Source: Prionace glauca (lineage: Eukaryota; Chordata; Chondrichthyes; Carcharhiniformes; Carcharhinidae). Taken from it: 64,000 bases of DNA. Location of the stretch: positions 21,098,291-21,162,290 of the forward strand of contig CM075760.1 in the NCBI GenBank assembly GCA_037974335.1. The letters run 5' to 3'. Positions within the stretch are counted from its first letter, which is position 1; each line of letters starts with the position of its first letter. A model generated the notes under the pieces. It did not search any database. It saw only the letters and a program-made list of their open reading frames with translations, and was not told the DNA's origin. Shown in pieces: positions 1-11,140 of the stretch. The position numbers and the translations under genes were made by a program.

Positions 1-552
1 CCCTCGTCAGGCCTCATTTGGGGTGCTGTGCGCAGTTCTGGTCGCCTCACTGTAGGAAGGACGTAGAAGCTATTGAAAGGGTGCAGAGGAGATTTACAAG
101 GATGTTGCCTGGACTGGGAGGCATGCCTTATGAAGATAGGTTGAGGGAGCTGGGACTCTTTTCCCTGGAGAGGCGAAGGTTGAGAGGCGAACTGATAGAA
201 GTTTATAAAATGTTGAGAGGAATAGATAGGGTGGCCTCTCAGAGGCTATTTCCCCGGGTTGAAATGGTCGCTACGAGAGGACACAGATTTAAGGTGCGGG
301 GAGGGAAGTACAGAGGTGATGTTAGGGGTAAGTTTTTCACTCAGAGGGTAGTGAGTGATTGGAATCGGCTGCCGTCGTCGGTGGTGGAGGCGAACTCGCT
401 GGGGTCTTTTAAAAGACTTCTGGATGAGTATATGGGGTTTAATGGGATTGGGGGTTATAGATAGGTCTATAGATTGGTGGGGTTGATGCGATCGGCGCAA
501 CTCGAGGGCCGAAGGGCCTGTTTGTGCTGTAATATTCTATGTTCTATGTTCA
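1..552 (+). mobile_element. CR1-type LINE, 3' end
   Basis: The region 18-464 encodes about 148 residues of the reverse-transcriptase C-terminal region of a CR1-like LINE, with the family signatures VQRRFTRMLPG, LGLFSLERRRLRG, FFTQRVV and NRLP. The element ends in a short ATTCTATG-type tandem tail, as CR1 elements do. It is 5' truncated by the window edge and has no function for the host that I can see. Confidence 0.9.
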
Positions 553-611
553 TATCGGGAATTGAACTGTGAGGCAGCAGCGTTAATCACTGTGCCGCCT
601 CGGCCACCCCC
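553..611 (-). repeat. tRNA-headed SINE remnant
   Basis: The reverse complement reads as the box A/B head of the common shark SINE (GGCACAGTG, CTGCTGCCTCACAG, TTCAATTCC). Only the head survives. Confidence 0.6.
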
Positions 612-1195
612 TCCCCCTCCCCCTCCCCCACTAACATTTGAATGAGGGTGGGATCGAGAAGCCCGAGTAAAACTCATGTGAATAAGTTTCAGCTGGAAAT
701 TCTTCTCTGTTTGGAGTCATATTTAGCACAAAACAAGATGGTGATGGTTGGTGGAGGTCAAACATCTAAGTTGAGAATTCACTGCAGGAGTTCGGCAGGG
801 GACTGTTCTGTGACCAACAATCTTCTATTGCTTCATCAATGACACTTTCCATCCAACATGAGGTCAGAAGTAGGGATTTCCATGTGTTACACCGGACACA
901 AAGACACAATCAATAAGAAGGGATCTGACTGAGACGAAGTCCGCCTGGCTCCCCAATACTGGTGTAAACTTGGTGTTTGATTCCTGTGTGACCCTAGTTT
1001 TGCTGGAAGCTTCCCTTCCAGCTCCCTCAGTCTATCTATTTGTTCACTGATCCGTGTTTCTGAAAGAAAGGCCCCGACATTAAAGCAGCTGCCCGGTGAT
1101 CTACACTGATTCCTGACTTTACACAGTCCTGTTACTGAAAGCTGATCAATGGAGAGAATCGGGAAAAGATCGATGGAGAGGGAGAGGAGGAGGTG
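612..1195. other. intergenic or J-C intron, little recognised
   Basis: No gene seen. Around 781-870 (+) there is a short piece of the same LINE reverse transcriptase that recurs at 56370-57310 (shared GAGTTC, CTTCATCAATGAC and GGTCAGAAGT words). The rest is unassigned. Confidence 0.5.
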
Positions 1196-2935
1196 GCTCA
1201 TTGACTCTCTCACCCTCACCCTCACTCACTCACTCACCCTCAATCTTTCATCCTCACTCAAAAACGTCACTCACTCACCCTCACTTACCCACCTTTCCTC
1301 ACTGACACATTCTCTCTCACTCACCCTCACTCACTCACCCTCACACACTCAACCACAATCATTCATCCCCAATCACTCACCCTCGCTCACTCACCCTCAT
1401 TCACGCTTACTCACTCATGCTCACTCACTCACCCTTGCTCACTCATCCACCCTCACACACACTCCCTCACACTCACTCCCTCACACACACTCCCTCACAC
1501 CCTCACACCCTCTCACTCACCCCCTCTCACTCACCCCCTCTCACTCACCCCCACTCACTCACCTCCACTCACTCATCCCCACTCACTCATCCCCACTCAC
1601 TCATCCCCACTCACTCATCCCCCCTCACCCACCCTCACGCACTCGCCCTCAAGCACTCAACCTCAGAAACTCACGGATCCTGATTCACCCTGAGTCACTC
1701 ACACTCACTCACTCACTCACAATCACTCACTCATACTCACTCACTCACTCTCATCCATTCTCACTCACTCGCCCACAAGCACTCACACACCCTCATTCAA
1801 GCTCATTCATTCACGCAAACACACGCCCTGATTCACTCATCCTCACACCCTCACTCACTCACAATCACTCACTCATATTTGCTCACTCACTCTCGTCCAT
1901 CCTCACTCACCCACAAACACTCATTCAACTTCACTCGTTCAACCTCAATCACTCACCCTGACTCACTCATTCTCACACCCTCACTGACTCACTCACATTC
2001 ACTCACTCTCACACCCTCAGTCACGCACCCACATTCACTCACTCACCCTCACGCACTCACCCTCACGCGCCCTCATTAACTCACTGTCACTCAGCCACCC
2101 ACAGTCATACACCATCACTCACTCAGCCTCACTCACTAAACCTCACTCACTGACTTAGACCCTCAGTCAGTCACCAACATTCATACTCACCTTCATTCAC
2201 TCATCCAACTAATCCGTTCTCATTCACCCAGTCTCACGCAGTCTCCCTTACCCTCACTCATTCACCCCATTCTCTCACACTCACTCACTCACCCCCACAG
2301 ACTCAACTCAATGACCCTCTCTCTGTCTCTCTCTCACATGCCACCTCACCCATTCAAACTGACTCAAACTCACACACCTACCTTCACTCACACAAGCTCA
2401 CATACTCATCATCACTCAACATCACGCAACCTAACTCACAAATACTCAATCACTCATCCTCATCAAACACCTTCACTCAATCACCCTCACTCTCCCACCC
2501 ATCCACATTCATTTTCCCTCACACACCACCCTCAATAACACACCCTGACTCATTCACTCTCAACCCTTACATACACAGTTACATTCACACCCTCATTCAC
2601 TCAATCTCATTCACTTCCACTCACCCATCTCCACGAACCTTCACACATCCTCACTCATTCTACCTTATTATTTCAATCTTGCTTACCTACACCCATCCAG
2701 CCACCTTCACTCACATTCAGCAACCTTCACTCACCTACCCTCTCACACACAGCCTCAATTACTCACGCTCTCTCACCCTCACCCACACTTACTCACCCTC
2801 AATCACTCACCCTCACTCAAAGAACTTCACTCACTCACCCTCACTTACCCACCTTCCTTCACACATCACTCATCCACTCTGACTCATCTAATCACTCACC
2901 CTCACACACTCACATTCTCTCACTCGCACTCACTG
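1196..2935. repeat. CTCACTCACC minisatellite, about 1.7 kb
   Basis: A long degenerate array of CTCAC-type pentamer and decamer units (CACTCACCCTCACT). The + strand has almost no G. It creates long spurious reading frames rich in Ser, His, Leu, Thr and Pro on the + strand. It lies in the sequence 5' of IgM CH1, where a J-C intron is expected. Confidence 0.9.
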
Positions 2936-2940
2936 AATCT

Positions 2941-3720
2941 GTGTGGGGAGGGTCTGCAACGAGAGAGAAGAAAGATCTCAAGCTGCAGTTTGGTGTTCAA
3001 AGGTGGGAGCTGCACTGGGAGTGCAGAGAGCTGGAGGGAATCGCTGGGGGCTTGGGGCCAGGGACAATGGCAAAGAGTCAGGGGGGAACAGGAGGCGGGG
3101 GAAAGGGCAGAGAGCCGGGGTGGGGGGAGGGCAGAGAGCCAGGGGAAACAGCAGAGAGCTGGGGGAAGGGCCGAGAGGCCGGAGAAAGGGCACATAGACG
3201 GGGAACAGAGCGGAAAGCCGTGGAAAAGAGAAGAGAGAGAGGGGAAAGGGCAGAGAGACCAGTGAAAGGGGAGAGAGCCGAAAGGAAGGGCAGAGAGATG
3301 GGGGAAAGGGGAGAAAGACCAGGGAAAGGGGAGAGAACAGAGAAAAAGTGCGGGGAGGCACGAAAAAGGGCAGGGAGGCAGGAGAAAGGGCAGAGAGCCA
3401 AGGGACAGGGCAGAGAGCCCAGGGGAAAGGGCAGGAGAGTCAGGGGGAAAGGTCAGAGAGCCGGGGGAAAGGAGAAAGAGGGTAGGGAGCAAGGACAGAG
3501 GGCAGAGAGCTGAGGGACAGCGTAGGGAGCTGAGGGAAAGAACAGAGAGCCGGGGGAGAGGGCACAGAGGTGGAGGAAAGTGTAGAGAACCAGGTGGAAA
3601 TACAGAGAGCCGGATAAAAGGGGAAAAGAGCCACCGTGAAAGCCAGAGAGCCAGGGGAAAGGGCAATGAGCTGGGGAAATGGGTAGAGAGCGGGTGATGG
3701 ATGGGCAGAGTGAGGAGGTT
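2941..3720 (+). repeat. purine-rich tandem array, switch-like, 5' of Cmu
   Basis: About 0.8 kb of degenerate units of about 18-22 bp built on GGGGAAAGGGCAGAGAGCC. The + strand, which is the non-template strand for the IgM gene, is G- and A-rich. Several AGCT words occur, for example near 3008, 3029, 3157, 3509, 3530 and 3670. G-rich non-template repeats with AGCT between J and Cmu are the hallmarks of mammalian switch regions. Whether this one works as a switch or recombination region in a shark is inference. Confidence 0.75.
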
Positions 3721-4011
3721 CAGAATAGACCTAGCACCACAATCGGCTTATCTGTAATCTCAGTGAATGATGGAGGAGACTTCAGGGGCCGAATGGGAAA
3801 TTCTTGCTATTAATGTATGATCCCTCAATGAGTCAGTGTTGGATTTATTTGAATTTATAATTATATTTAGAGTTTCCTGATCATTCAGTAAGTATTCATT
3901 CCGGAGGTATTTTTGAACCAAAGTCACTAATCTCCGTTTTGTGGATTGAGAGACAGTGAGTTGGAGAGAGGAAGGGGCACCAATCAGTTTGAACCCAGGC
4001 AATTTCCAAAA

Positions 4012-4160
4012 CTAGTGTGGAGATGCCAGAGTGCGGTAGGTGTGGGCACAGTAAGGATTCCCACAACACCAGGTTAAAGTCCAACAGGTTTATTTGGAAT
4101 CACAAACTGTTGGAGCTCCCTCATCATGTGAGTGGATAGTCTGAATGAAGGGAGAACTTC
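4012..4160. mobile_element. Penelope-like element, isolated terminal piece
   Basis: It shares the terminal sequence of the GIY-YIG elements at 15905-16735 and 35505-36838 (CACAACACCAGG, TTAAAGTCCAACAGG, TTTATTTGG, CATCATGTGAGTGG). Only one end is present. Confidence 0.65.
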
Positions 4161-4474
4161 TTCATATAAAGTGTTGTTGTTTGAGAAATAAACAGCGGTT
4201 CATCACACACTGCTGTTGTTGAGAAATAAATAGTTGCTGCAATAATGGAGAAAATGTTTCCTCTTCTCTGTTAATCGAATGAATGACATGTCATTGTGAG
4301 ACTAACAGAATGTGTTTTTTTTCTTCCTAATTTGATAGAAGTGGAGACAGCGATATGAGTTTCTACAGAGATGACAATTCCCAAATGATAGAAGTAACAT
4401 CATCTCAAAGGCGGATGAAAGATTTAATCGGGAAATATTAGGGATAAGTTCATAATTCTAATCAATGTTTGAGA
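4161..4474. other. unassigned, 5' flank of CH1
   Basis: AT-rich single-copy-looking sequence. No gene, RNA or known repeat recognised. Confidence 0.5.
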
Positions 4475-4630
4475 TAGAAACATAGAAAATAGAAGCTGGA
4501 GTTGGCCATTCGGCCCTTGGAGCCTACTCCGCCATTCACTTTGGTCAGAGCTCATCACTATCCTGATCACACCGACGACACATGTCCCTTCATCCATTTA
4601 ACACCAAGAGCTATATCTAATATAGAAACC
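4475..4630 (-). mobile_element. LINE 3' end fragment
   Basis: The reverse complement carries the usual 3' region of shark CR1-like LINEs (GGAGCCTACTCC and GGCCATTCGGCCC words on the + strand) next to an AACATAGAAAATAG tail. Short and diverged. Confidence 0.55.
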
Positions 4631-4702
4631 TATTTGTAACAATATGTTTGTTGACTTAATAACGCAAGAGTCTAACTTGTTCAATTGGCTATTCTTTCCC
4701 AG

Positions 4703-5002
4703 CGACACCGTCTGCGCCCAATCTCTACGGCCTGGTCTCCCCCTGTCAGCAACAGAACTCCGGCGGCTCCATCACCTTCGGATGTTTAGCGATGGATTAC
4801 TCTCCAGATGTTTCCAAACTGACCTGGAAGAAAAATGGGCAAACGGTCCCCAGTGGGTTTAAGACTTACCCATCAGTGAGAAACACGAAGGGAACCTACA
4901 CCCTGAGCAGCCAGTTAACCATCAGCGACTCAGCGGGAGAATGCCCCAGAATTGACTGTGAGGTTCGACACATGAGCACAGTCAAGAGCGTTAAAATGCA
5001 AT
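4703..5002 (+). CDS. IGHM: IgM heavy chain constant region, CH1 exon
   Basis: This exon encodes the first constant Ig domain of the mu chain, which pairs with the light-chain constant domain. It is 300 nt, runs phase 1 to phase 1, with a CCCAG acceptor at 4698-4702 and a GTAAGT donor at 5003. The first residues read TPSAPNLYGLVSPC, the standard start of shark IgM CH1; the early Cys in SPCQQ is the likely light-chain bond. The Ig fold is complete: Cys in TFGCLA, Trp in KLTWKKNG, Cys in IDCEVRH. No stop or frameshift. The J segment that should splice to it is outside the window; nothing between 1 and 4700 looks like a V, D or J segment. The family call is secure because all six exons follow in order. 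Confidence 0.95.
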
Positions 5003-5141
5003 GTAAGTGTTGTGGAGCTTGGGGAAAACAGAAACACTGTGGTTAACATGTAGGGCCTTGGTTATAACTAATTTAAATAGATGTGCACATTCCGGCCGTT
5101 TGGATTGGTCCAGTTAGTGTCTATTGACTGCAAATGAGTTA

Positions 5142-5348
5142 GAACATAGAACATAGACCAGTACAGCCAGTACAGGCCCTCCGGCCCTCGATGTTGCGCC
5201 GACCAGTGGAACCAATCTCATGACCCTCTAACCTAAACTATTCCAATGTTATCCATATGCCTATCCACTGACCATTTGAACGCCCTTAAAGTTGGCGAGT
5301 CCACAACTGCTGCAGGCAGGGCATTCCACGCCCTCTCTACCCTCTGTT
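5142..5348 (-). mobile_element. CR1-type LINE 3' end in the CH1-CH2 intron
   Basis: Reads as a reverse-oriented CR1 3' end, from the GAACATAGAAC tail through GGCCCTCGATGTTGCGCC and the C-terminal reverse-transcriptase codons (WNALPAAVV on the - strand). It stops about 65 bp before CH2. The same subfamily is at 26006-26345. Confidence 0.85.
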
Positions 5349-5412
5349 GACAAAAGTTTAATTGATCCACATCTTCTGCAGGAAATGACTGATCTGCTTT
5401 TTTTTCCTGAAG

Positions 5413-5733
5413 GTCATCCAGATAATGATGGTATCCCTCCAACTGTTATCCTCACCGTGAGTTCCAGTGAAGAAATCTCACACAGGAAATTCGCAATCAT
5501 CGTCTGTTCAATCATCGATTTCCAGCCAGGGTCAATGGAAGTGAGTTGGCTGAAGAATGGGGAACCCACGCATTCAGGAATTGTCACCTCTTCCCCCTGT
5601 GACGTGAACGGGAACTTCTCGGCCAGCAGTCGGCTGACAGTCTCCGCTGGGGAATGGTTCAGCAAAGCGGTCTATACCTGCCAGGTCACTCACCAAGGAC
5701 ACATTCAGAGTCTGAACATCAGCGCATCTCAGG
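5413..5733 (+). CDS. IGHM: IgM heavy chain constant region, CH2 exon
   Basis: Second constant Ig domain of the mu chain, 321 nt, phase 1 to phase 1. The acceptor is a pyrimidine run ending CTGAAG at 5412 and the donor is GTAAGA at 5734. The split codon from CH1 gives Cys, so the junction reads KMQC-HPDNDG. The domain shows the B-strand Cys in IIVCSI, Trp in VSWLKNG and the F-strand Cys in YTCQVTH, plus N-glycosylation sequons at NFS and NIS. A CR1 insertion ends just upstream without harming the acceptor. The upstream reading frame stays open into the CR1 but is not part of the gene. Confidence 0.95.
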
Positions 5734-5919
5734 GTAAGATACTCAAACGCAGGACAACACTTATCATTCTGATGTTAATCAGAATTAGGGATCTATTAAA
5801 GTTGGTACAAAGCATTGAACAACTTGTGAGTTATTGTCCTGTAGTTTGCTGCATTAGGACAATATTTCATTCAGAATTTCATCAGAAAAACAATTTTTTG
5901 TTATCCCTTCCTGAGATGT

Positions 5920-6215
5920 GCATTTATTTCCCAAACCTGAGGGCACTGAAGTGTCACTCACGTTGCTGTGAATCTGGAGTCACATGCATGCCAGGCCAGA
6001 TAAAGACAGCAGGTTGATTTTGGTAAGGAACATTTGTGAACTAGGAGGGGTTTTACAGCAATAGCTTCATGAGAACCATTTCAACTTTTAATTATAGATG
6101 TTTACAAAATTCAAATTTCATATTTGCAATGATGGGATTCGAATCTGTGTCCCCAGAGTCTTGCCCGAGGTTATAAGTCCATTGACAACACCATATGCCA
6201 CAGCCTCCACTTAAA
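5920..6215 (+). repeat. interspersed repeat family R1
   Basis: Part of a recurring shark repeat with the words GGAGTCACATG, GGCAGATTTCC-like and GGGATTCGAA. Other copies in this window are at 22530-22780, 44510-44835, 55925-56240 and 62695-62945. Class unknown; probably a SINE or a LINE 3' region. It lies in the CH2-CH3 intron. Confidence 0.6.
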
Positions 6216-6649
6216 AAAGTGCCCCCTTTCGGTTTGAAGCAATATAGTGAGTGAGGTGGCTTTGATGTCAGCTTGTTCCTGAGACAGCTGGTAAACTTTG
6301 GAGAGACAGTAGGTGTGAGAATGTTTCATAGGTCACAGCACAAGGGTAAAATATTAGAAAGTGCATCCACCCTATTTATAAACCAACGGTCAGTGCTTTT
6401 TCCCTGAGTTCAGGATGGTGTGTTTGTTTGGGAATTCTCCAATTCTGATTCATGGAAATGTTACCGCTGCTCCAATATTTAATACAGGGAATGATTCCAT
6501 ACAGCAAGCTGGCTTCCCATTCGCCATGGAAGGTGAAAGGCGAGAGTTAGAGATTGATATATTGAAGGCGACTTTGTCTCCTTCAGGCTGAAGACTGCTG
6601 TCCTGCTTCTGAAGGGAAACTGGGGCTCATTTTCATTTCTCATTCACAG

Positions 6650-6958
6650 ATCCTCCCCTGTGCCTTGATACCACAGTGAAGATACAGCCGCCACCAATAG
6701 AACAGGTCTTACTGGAGGCGACCGCGACCTTAACCTGTATCATTTCTAATGCTCCTCATGGCGTTAACGTGTCCTGGATCCGAGACAGGAAGTATTTGAA
6801 ATCAGAGATTGCCGAAAAGCCCGGAGCGGATCGTGACAGCGTGATCAGCAAATTAAGCATCTCCACACAAGCCTGGCTGAGTGCGGCTGTGTTTGAGTGC
6901 GTGGTGAGCCATCAGGATCTGCCGACTCCTCTAAGAACATCTATCCACAAGGAAACAG
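6650..6958 (+). CDS. IGHM: IgM heavy chain constant region, CH3 exon
   Basis: Third constant Ig domain, 309 nt, phase 1 to phase 1. The acceptor is CATTCACAG ending at 6649 and the donor GTGAGC begins at 6959. It starts [16 protein letters not shown]; the Cys close to the start is in the place used for an inter-chain bond in IgM. Ig landmarks are Cys in LTCIIS, Trp in VSWIRD and Cys in FECVVSH, with an NVS sequon. The frame is intact. Confidence 0.95.
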
Positions 6959-7004
6959 GTGAGCTGAGAGATTGAAGCAATACATGTAGGGTCAATGGCA
7001 GGGT

Positions 7005-7575
7005 TCTGAGCAATGTAGAGGAACAGGGAGATCCCTGGGGTTCATATCCACAGATCTCTAAAGGTTGCCACTCAAGTGGATAGAGCCGTGAAGAAGGCTT
7101 AAAGTGTGTTAATGTTTATTAACAGGGGGTTTGAGTTTAAGGGCCGTGGGGTTATACTGCAAGTGTACAGGGCCTTGGTGAGACCACATTTGGAATATTG
7201 TGTGCAGTTCTAGTCACCTCATTATAAGAAGGATGTGGAAGCATTGGAGAGAGTGCAGAGGAGATTTACCAGGATGCTGCCTGGTTTGGAGGGTAGGTCT
7301 TATTAGGAAAGGTTGAGGGAGCTGGGGCTTTTCTCCTTAGAGCGGAGGAGGATGAGAGGCGAACTCTCCTGAACTAAACGACTCTGGGCCAATTGATATT
7401 TTTCTGGGGAGTTTGATGTGTTGATGAGTGAAAAGTGAACTGTAGGCGATGTTATTGGGTTTAGATTGAAGAAGAAGGGAGGAGCCTGATGTGGAGCATC
7501 AAAAACCAGAAAACCAAAAAGAAAAAGTAGATCAGTTGGGCCGAATGGCCTGATTCTGTGCTGTAAACGTTCTGA
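7005..7575 (+). mobile_element. CR1-type LINE fragment in the CH3-CH4 intron
   Basis: Carries the diverged C-terminal reverse-transcriptase region (signatures of RPHLEYCVQF and VQRRFTRMLPG) and ends with the 3' words GGCCGAATGGCCTG and TGTGCTGTAAA. It contains several stops and an internal deletion, so it is old. Confidence 0.8.
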
Positions 7576-7763
7576 ATCTTTCCACTCCGCCCCCTCCTGA
7601 GTTATTTGAGAAAACAATTGTGTTCAGCTCCCCTCCATGCTGCAAATCAAAAATGGGAAGAGTTAAAATCAGAAAGGAAGCGCATTTTCCTGAGATTTAA
7701 CCAGTGGTTTCATTGTCTCCAGAATTCTCCAGCTAATTGACATTTATTGTACATTTTCTGCAG

Positions 7764-8155
7764 ATCCAAATCCGCGGGAACCGGTCGTCTCTGTCCTCCT
7801 GCCCTCGGCAGAAGACGTCTCCGCTCAGAGTTTCGTCTCCCTCAGCTGCTTAGTGAGAGGTTTCTCCCCCCGAGAGATCTTCGTCAAGTGGACCGTCAAC
7901 GACAAGCCGGTGAATCCCGGGAACTACAGGAACACCGAGGTGGTGGCGGAGAACGGCGATAGCTCCTTCTTCATGTACAGCCTGTTATCCATTGCAGCAG
8001 AGGAATGGTCCAGCGGCGCTTCTTACTCCTGTGTGGTGGGACATGAAGCCATCCCCTTGAAGATCATCAACAGGACAGTTGACAAATCCAGCGGTAAACC
8101 CAGTTTTGTGAACATTTCCCTTGCACTGATGGACACTGTTAATTCATGTCAATGA
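7764..8155 (+). CDS. IGHM: IgM heavy chain CH4 exon with secretory tail
   Basis: Fourth constant domain plus the secreted tailpiece, ending at TGA 8153-8155. The acceptor is TTCTGCAG ending at 7763. It starts [15 protein letters not shown]. The fold shows Cys in LSCLVRGF, Trp in VKWTVND and Cys in YSCVVGHEA, the last being the family-typical CH4 motif. The tail ends [16 protein letters not shown], with an NIS glycosylation site and the penultimate Cys used for polymerisation. For the membrane form an internal donor (GTAAAC at 8094) removes the tail and joins residue Gly/Asp to the membrane exon at 11709. Both uses share phase 1. Two AATAAA signals follow at 8183 and 8192. Confidence 0.96.
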
Positions 8156-8182
8156 GAGTCACTCACTTCCATTAAAAACTAC

Positions 8183-8197
8183 AATAAAAAGAATAAA
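8183..8197 (+). promoter_or_regulatory. polyadenylation signals for secreted IgM
   Basis: Two AATAAA hexamers, at 8183-8188 and 8192-8197, lie 28-42 bp after the secretory stop codon. Use of these signals against the distal ones at 12423-12439 is the known way vertebrates choose secreted or membrane IgM. Confidence 0.8.
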
Positions 8198-8199
8198 AA

Positions 8200-8890
8200 C
8201 ATTTTCCTCTAACGATCAATGAAATACCCAATTGTTTAATTGGTTGTTTTTCAGTTTTACTTCCATATCTTTGATTTTGAATCAGATATTTTCATGTCTC
8301 GGACCCAACATTGTTGAACCAGTGCTCCCAGCGGAGATAGACACTGGGTCAGGGATAGAGTAGAGCACATTCATTACAGGATTCTGCAAAATATCTTCAC
8401 TGACTTTCCTCCCGCTGAGGGGAAAACACTCCGACATTTTTAACATGTCTGACACACAAACACAACATTTAGATCTCTGTGTCCCTGTTTCTCTCATTGA
8501 CCACCTCTTTAAGCTACTGCACCGCACCCACTGGGAACTGAAGTGAGGGTCACACACAAAAAACATGGAGAAATATTCCCCCCATCGGATTGAGGGAGAG
8601 TGAAATTGTGAACTTCCTGGATTCCCACTAACCCAGCAAAGAGAGGGGAGGAGCAGTAGTTAATCCATGTCCCAAAACTTCCTAATGAAAAGAGGAGGAA
8701 TGTCATTATTTAATCCACTCACCTCTACCTCCTCAGTGGTTAGAACCATCAGGGACATTGTATCACCGGGTAGGGAGAGGGAAACTCTGAGCTCACTCTC
8801 CTCCCTCTCCCGTGTTTGGAAGGGAACAGTTCTCTACTATAACGACCCAGTTGCCAACAGTACAAATTAGTTTCCGGTTTACTTGCTACA
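8200..8890. other. CH4-TM intron, nothing recognised
   Basis: No exon, RNA gene or recognisable repeat. Short open frames here have no family features. Confidence 0.5.
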
Positions 8891-8894
8891 GATT

Positions 8895-9005
8895 TTGAAG
8901 TATCATTAACTTAATCATAAATCATTAATTATCATGATTAATCATTAACTTAATGTTAATGATTAATCATGATTAATCATTAACATTAATCATAACTTAA
9001 CATAT
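8895..9005. repeat. AT-rich palindromic repeat
   Basis: Built from ATCATTAA and ATGATTAATCAT words that read the same on both strands, so the whole stretch can fold on itself. It contains GTTAATGATTAATC, which resembles an HNF1-type homeodomain site. Likely a simple-repeat expansion. Confidence 0.65.
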
Positions 9006-9375
9006 AGAAATATATCTATATGAATGCAACATAATTTTAAAATGTCTCAACACTCTTGTTCCTTTTAATCATGTGCTGGCATTGATTTCCCAGGATACAA
9101 ATTTAAACAAGTCATAGATTCCTCCCCGGGTTTTAACTGTTCTGTCCTTGAGGTCTCTGAGATGCATCAATCAATTATTTCATTCTCTCTCCTGATATCA
9201 CTGTGCCCCTCACATAAAATACATTTCTCCAGCAAAACATTGAAAATATGTTCCATTATTCGAGTTGTCTGGATCATATTCACTTCACTATGGTCGATGA
9301 AACTTGGAGCAACAGTTAAAAAAATACACACACTGATAAAACTGCCCAAAACTGTCACAATTATACATACATACA
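9006..9375. other. CH4-TM intron, nothing recognised
   Basis: AT-rich sequence with no recognised feature. Confidence 0.45.
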
Positions 9376-10162
9376 TAGGCGTACACACCCACACTCACAC
9401 ACTCACACAAACACTCACACACTCACTCTCACATACTCACACACTCACACACTCACACACTCACACACTCACACACTACACACACTGCACAAACACACAC
9501 TATACATTCACACACAATCACACACACACTCACTCTCACACACACACACTCACACACACATACACTCACACACACTCACACATACAGACACACTACACAC
9601 TCACACACTCATTCACACACACACAAACACACACGCATACACACACTCACTCTCACACACACTCACACACAAGCACTGACACACTACACACTCTCACATA
9701 CACACACTCACACATACAGACACACTACACACTCACACACTCATTCACACACTCATACACACATACACACACACGCATACACACACACAGACACATGGAC
9801 ACAATTGCACAAATACACATACTCATACATATGCACACGAATACAGAATGTTAATATACACACACAAACGCATACACATATTCCCACACACAGAAATATA
9901 GACAGGTACATTCAAATACAGACACAGAATCTCACAAATATACAATACACTCAAATACATACACAACAAAAACACATACATTCAGAAATACAAATGCACA
10001 TTCATGGATCAGAAGAACACACAATATACGCACAAACGAACTCAAACAAGCACGATCCCACAAATACACTAATGGACCACACACATACAAACAAAAATAC
10101 ATGCGTACACAAATACTCTCTCTCTCTTTCTCTTTCGCTCTCTCTGTCCCACACGCACCATG

Positions 10163-10197
<35 letters not shown>

Positions 10198-11054
10198 GCA
10201 TGCACAAGGGGGCAGACACCCGCACACACAGACACGGACTTGTACAAGAAGGCACAAAACAAAACATGCACACAACTTATCAAATATGTATAAACGCATG
10301 CAGAACCACATACAAACACACAAGTACACACTTACCTAAACATACGTGACTAGGTACACAGACACAAACACAAACACATACATGTGTACACACAATGCGG
10401 ACAGATAACATGCATGCAGATCCAAAACATACACAAACAGATACACACACTCAAACAAATGCATATTCTCACACGTTCTCGCTGAAATGAATACTAATAT
10501 AGAGACCCACAATGTTATACACATTATCACTTATACAGGGAAATACGTGTAACAATATTAACACACTGCATATAGAGGAACAGAGAGCAAAGCTTTTTCA
10601 CACAAACATGTGGATGCAAACATTCACATGCTCATACAGAACAGAACACCACGGGACACAATACTACACATGGAAACACAGGTATATGCTGACACATTGT
10701 TAAAATAACTATCAACACGGATTTACATGCACTAACATGTTAACAGACCAGACACACACAGAAAGGAAAGGAAACATTACTCGAGTGACAGAAATTCACA
10801 CATTGAAATAGGCAGAAACACGAGCACACGTTAAGAGTGGCATTAATAAATATACAGAGACTTCACACAATAGTAGTCATATATCCACAATGTCTGAAGA
10901 ATAAATTATACAAATTTTACAAATTATCTACAATGTCTGAAGAATAAATTATATACACAGACACACAACTACACAAATCAACAAACACAGACAAATGAAT
11001 CCCTCATACACACAGATTAACTCAGGACCAAAAATTAATGCAGCTCAGGAAGTG

Positions 11055-11091
<37 letters not shown>

Positions 11092-11140
11092 ACACACAGT
11101 CTCACACATACACACACGCATACAGACACACACACATAAT
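9376..11140. repeat. CA/TCACAC-rich simple repeat tract
   Basis: About 1.1 kb of ACACACTCACAC units, then about 0.55 kb of A- and CA-rich degenerate sequence, and a purer (CA)n block at 11055-11135. A 30-bp piece with GTCTGAAGAATAAATTAT is tandemly duplicated at about 10888-10955. The long frames here are translation of simple repeat. The tract occupies most of the intron between CH4 and the membrane exon. Confidence 0.85.

Noticed and set aside
1149-1961. 270-codon + strand frame rich in Ser, His, Leu and Thr
   Set aside because: It is translation of the CTCAC minisatellite; no domain, and neighbouring frames are open for the same reason.
2920-3666. 248-codon - strand frame rich in Leu, Pro, Ser and Phe
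   Set aside because: It is the reverse of the purine-rich tandem array; repeat translation, not a protein.
1-4700. IgM V, D or J segment upstream of CH1
   Set aside because: No WGxG J motif, V frame or paired heptamer and nonamer found; the interval is LINE and tandem repeats.
9162-9854. 230-codon + strand frame with Thr-His repeats
   Set aside because: Simple CA/TCACAC repeat read through.
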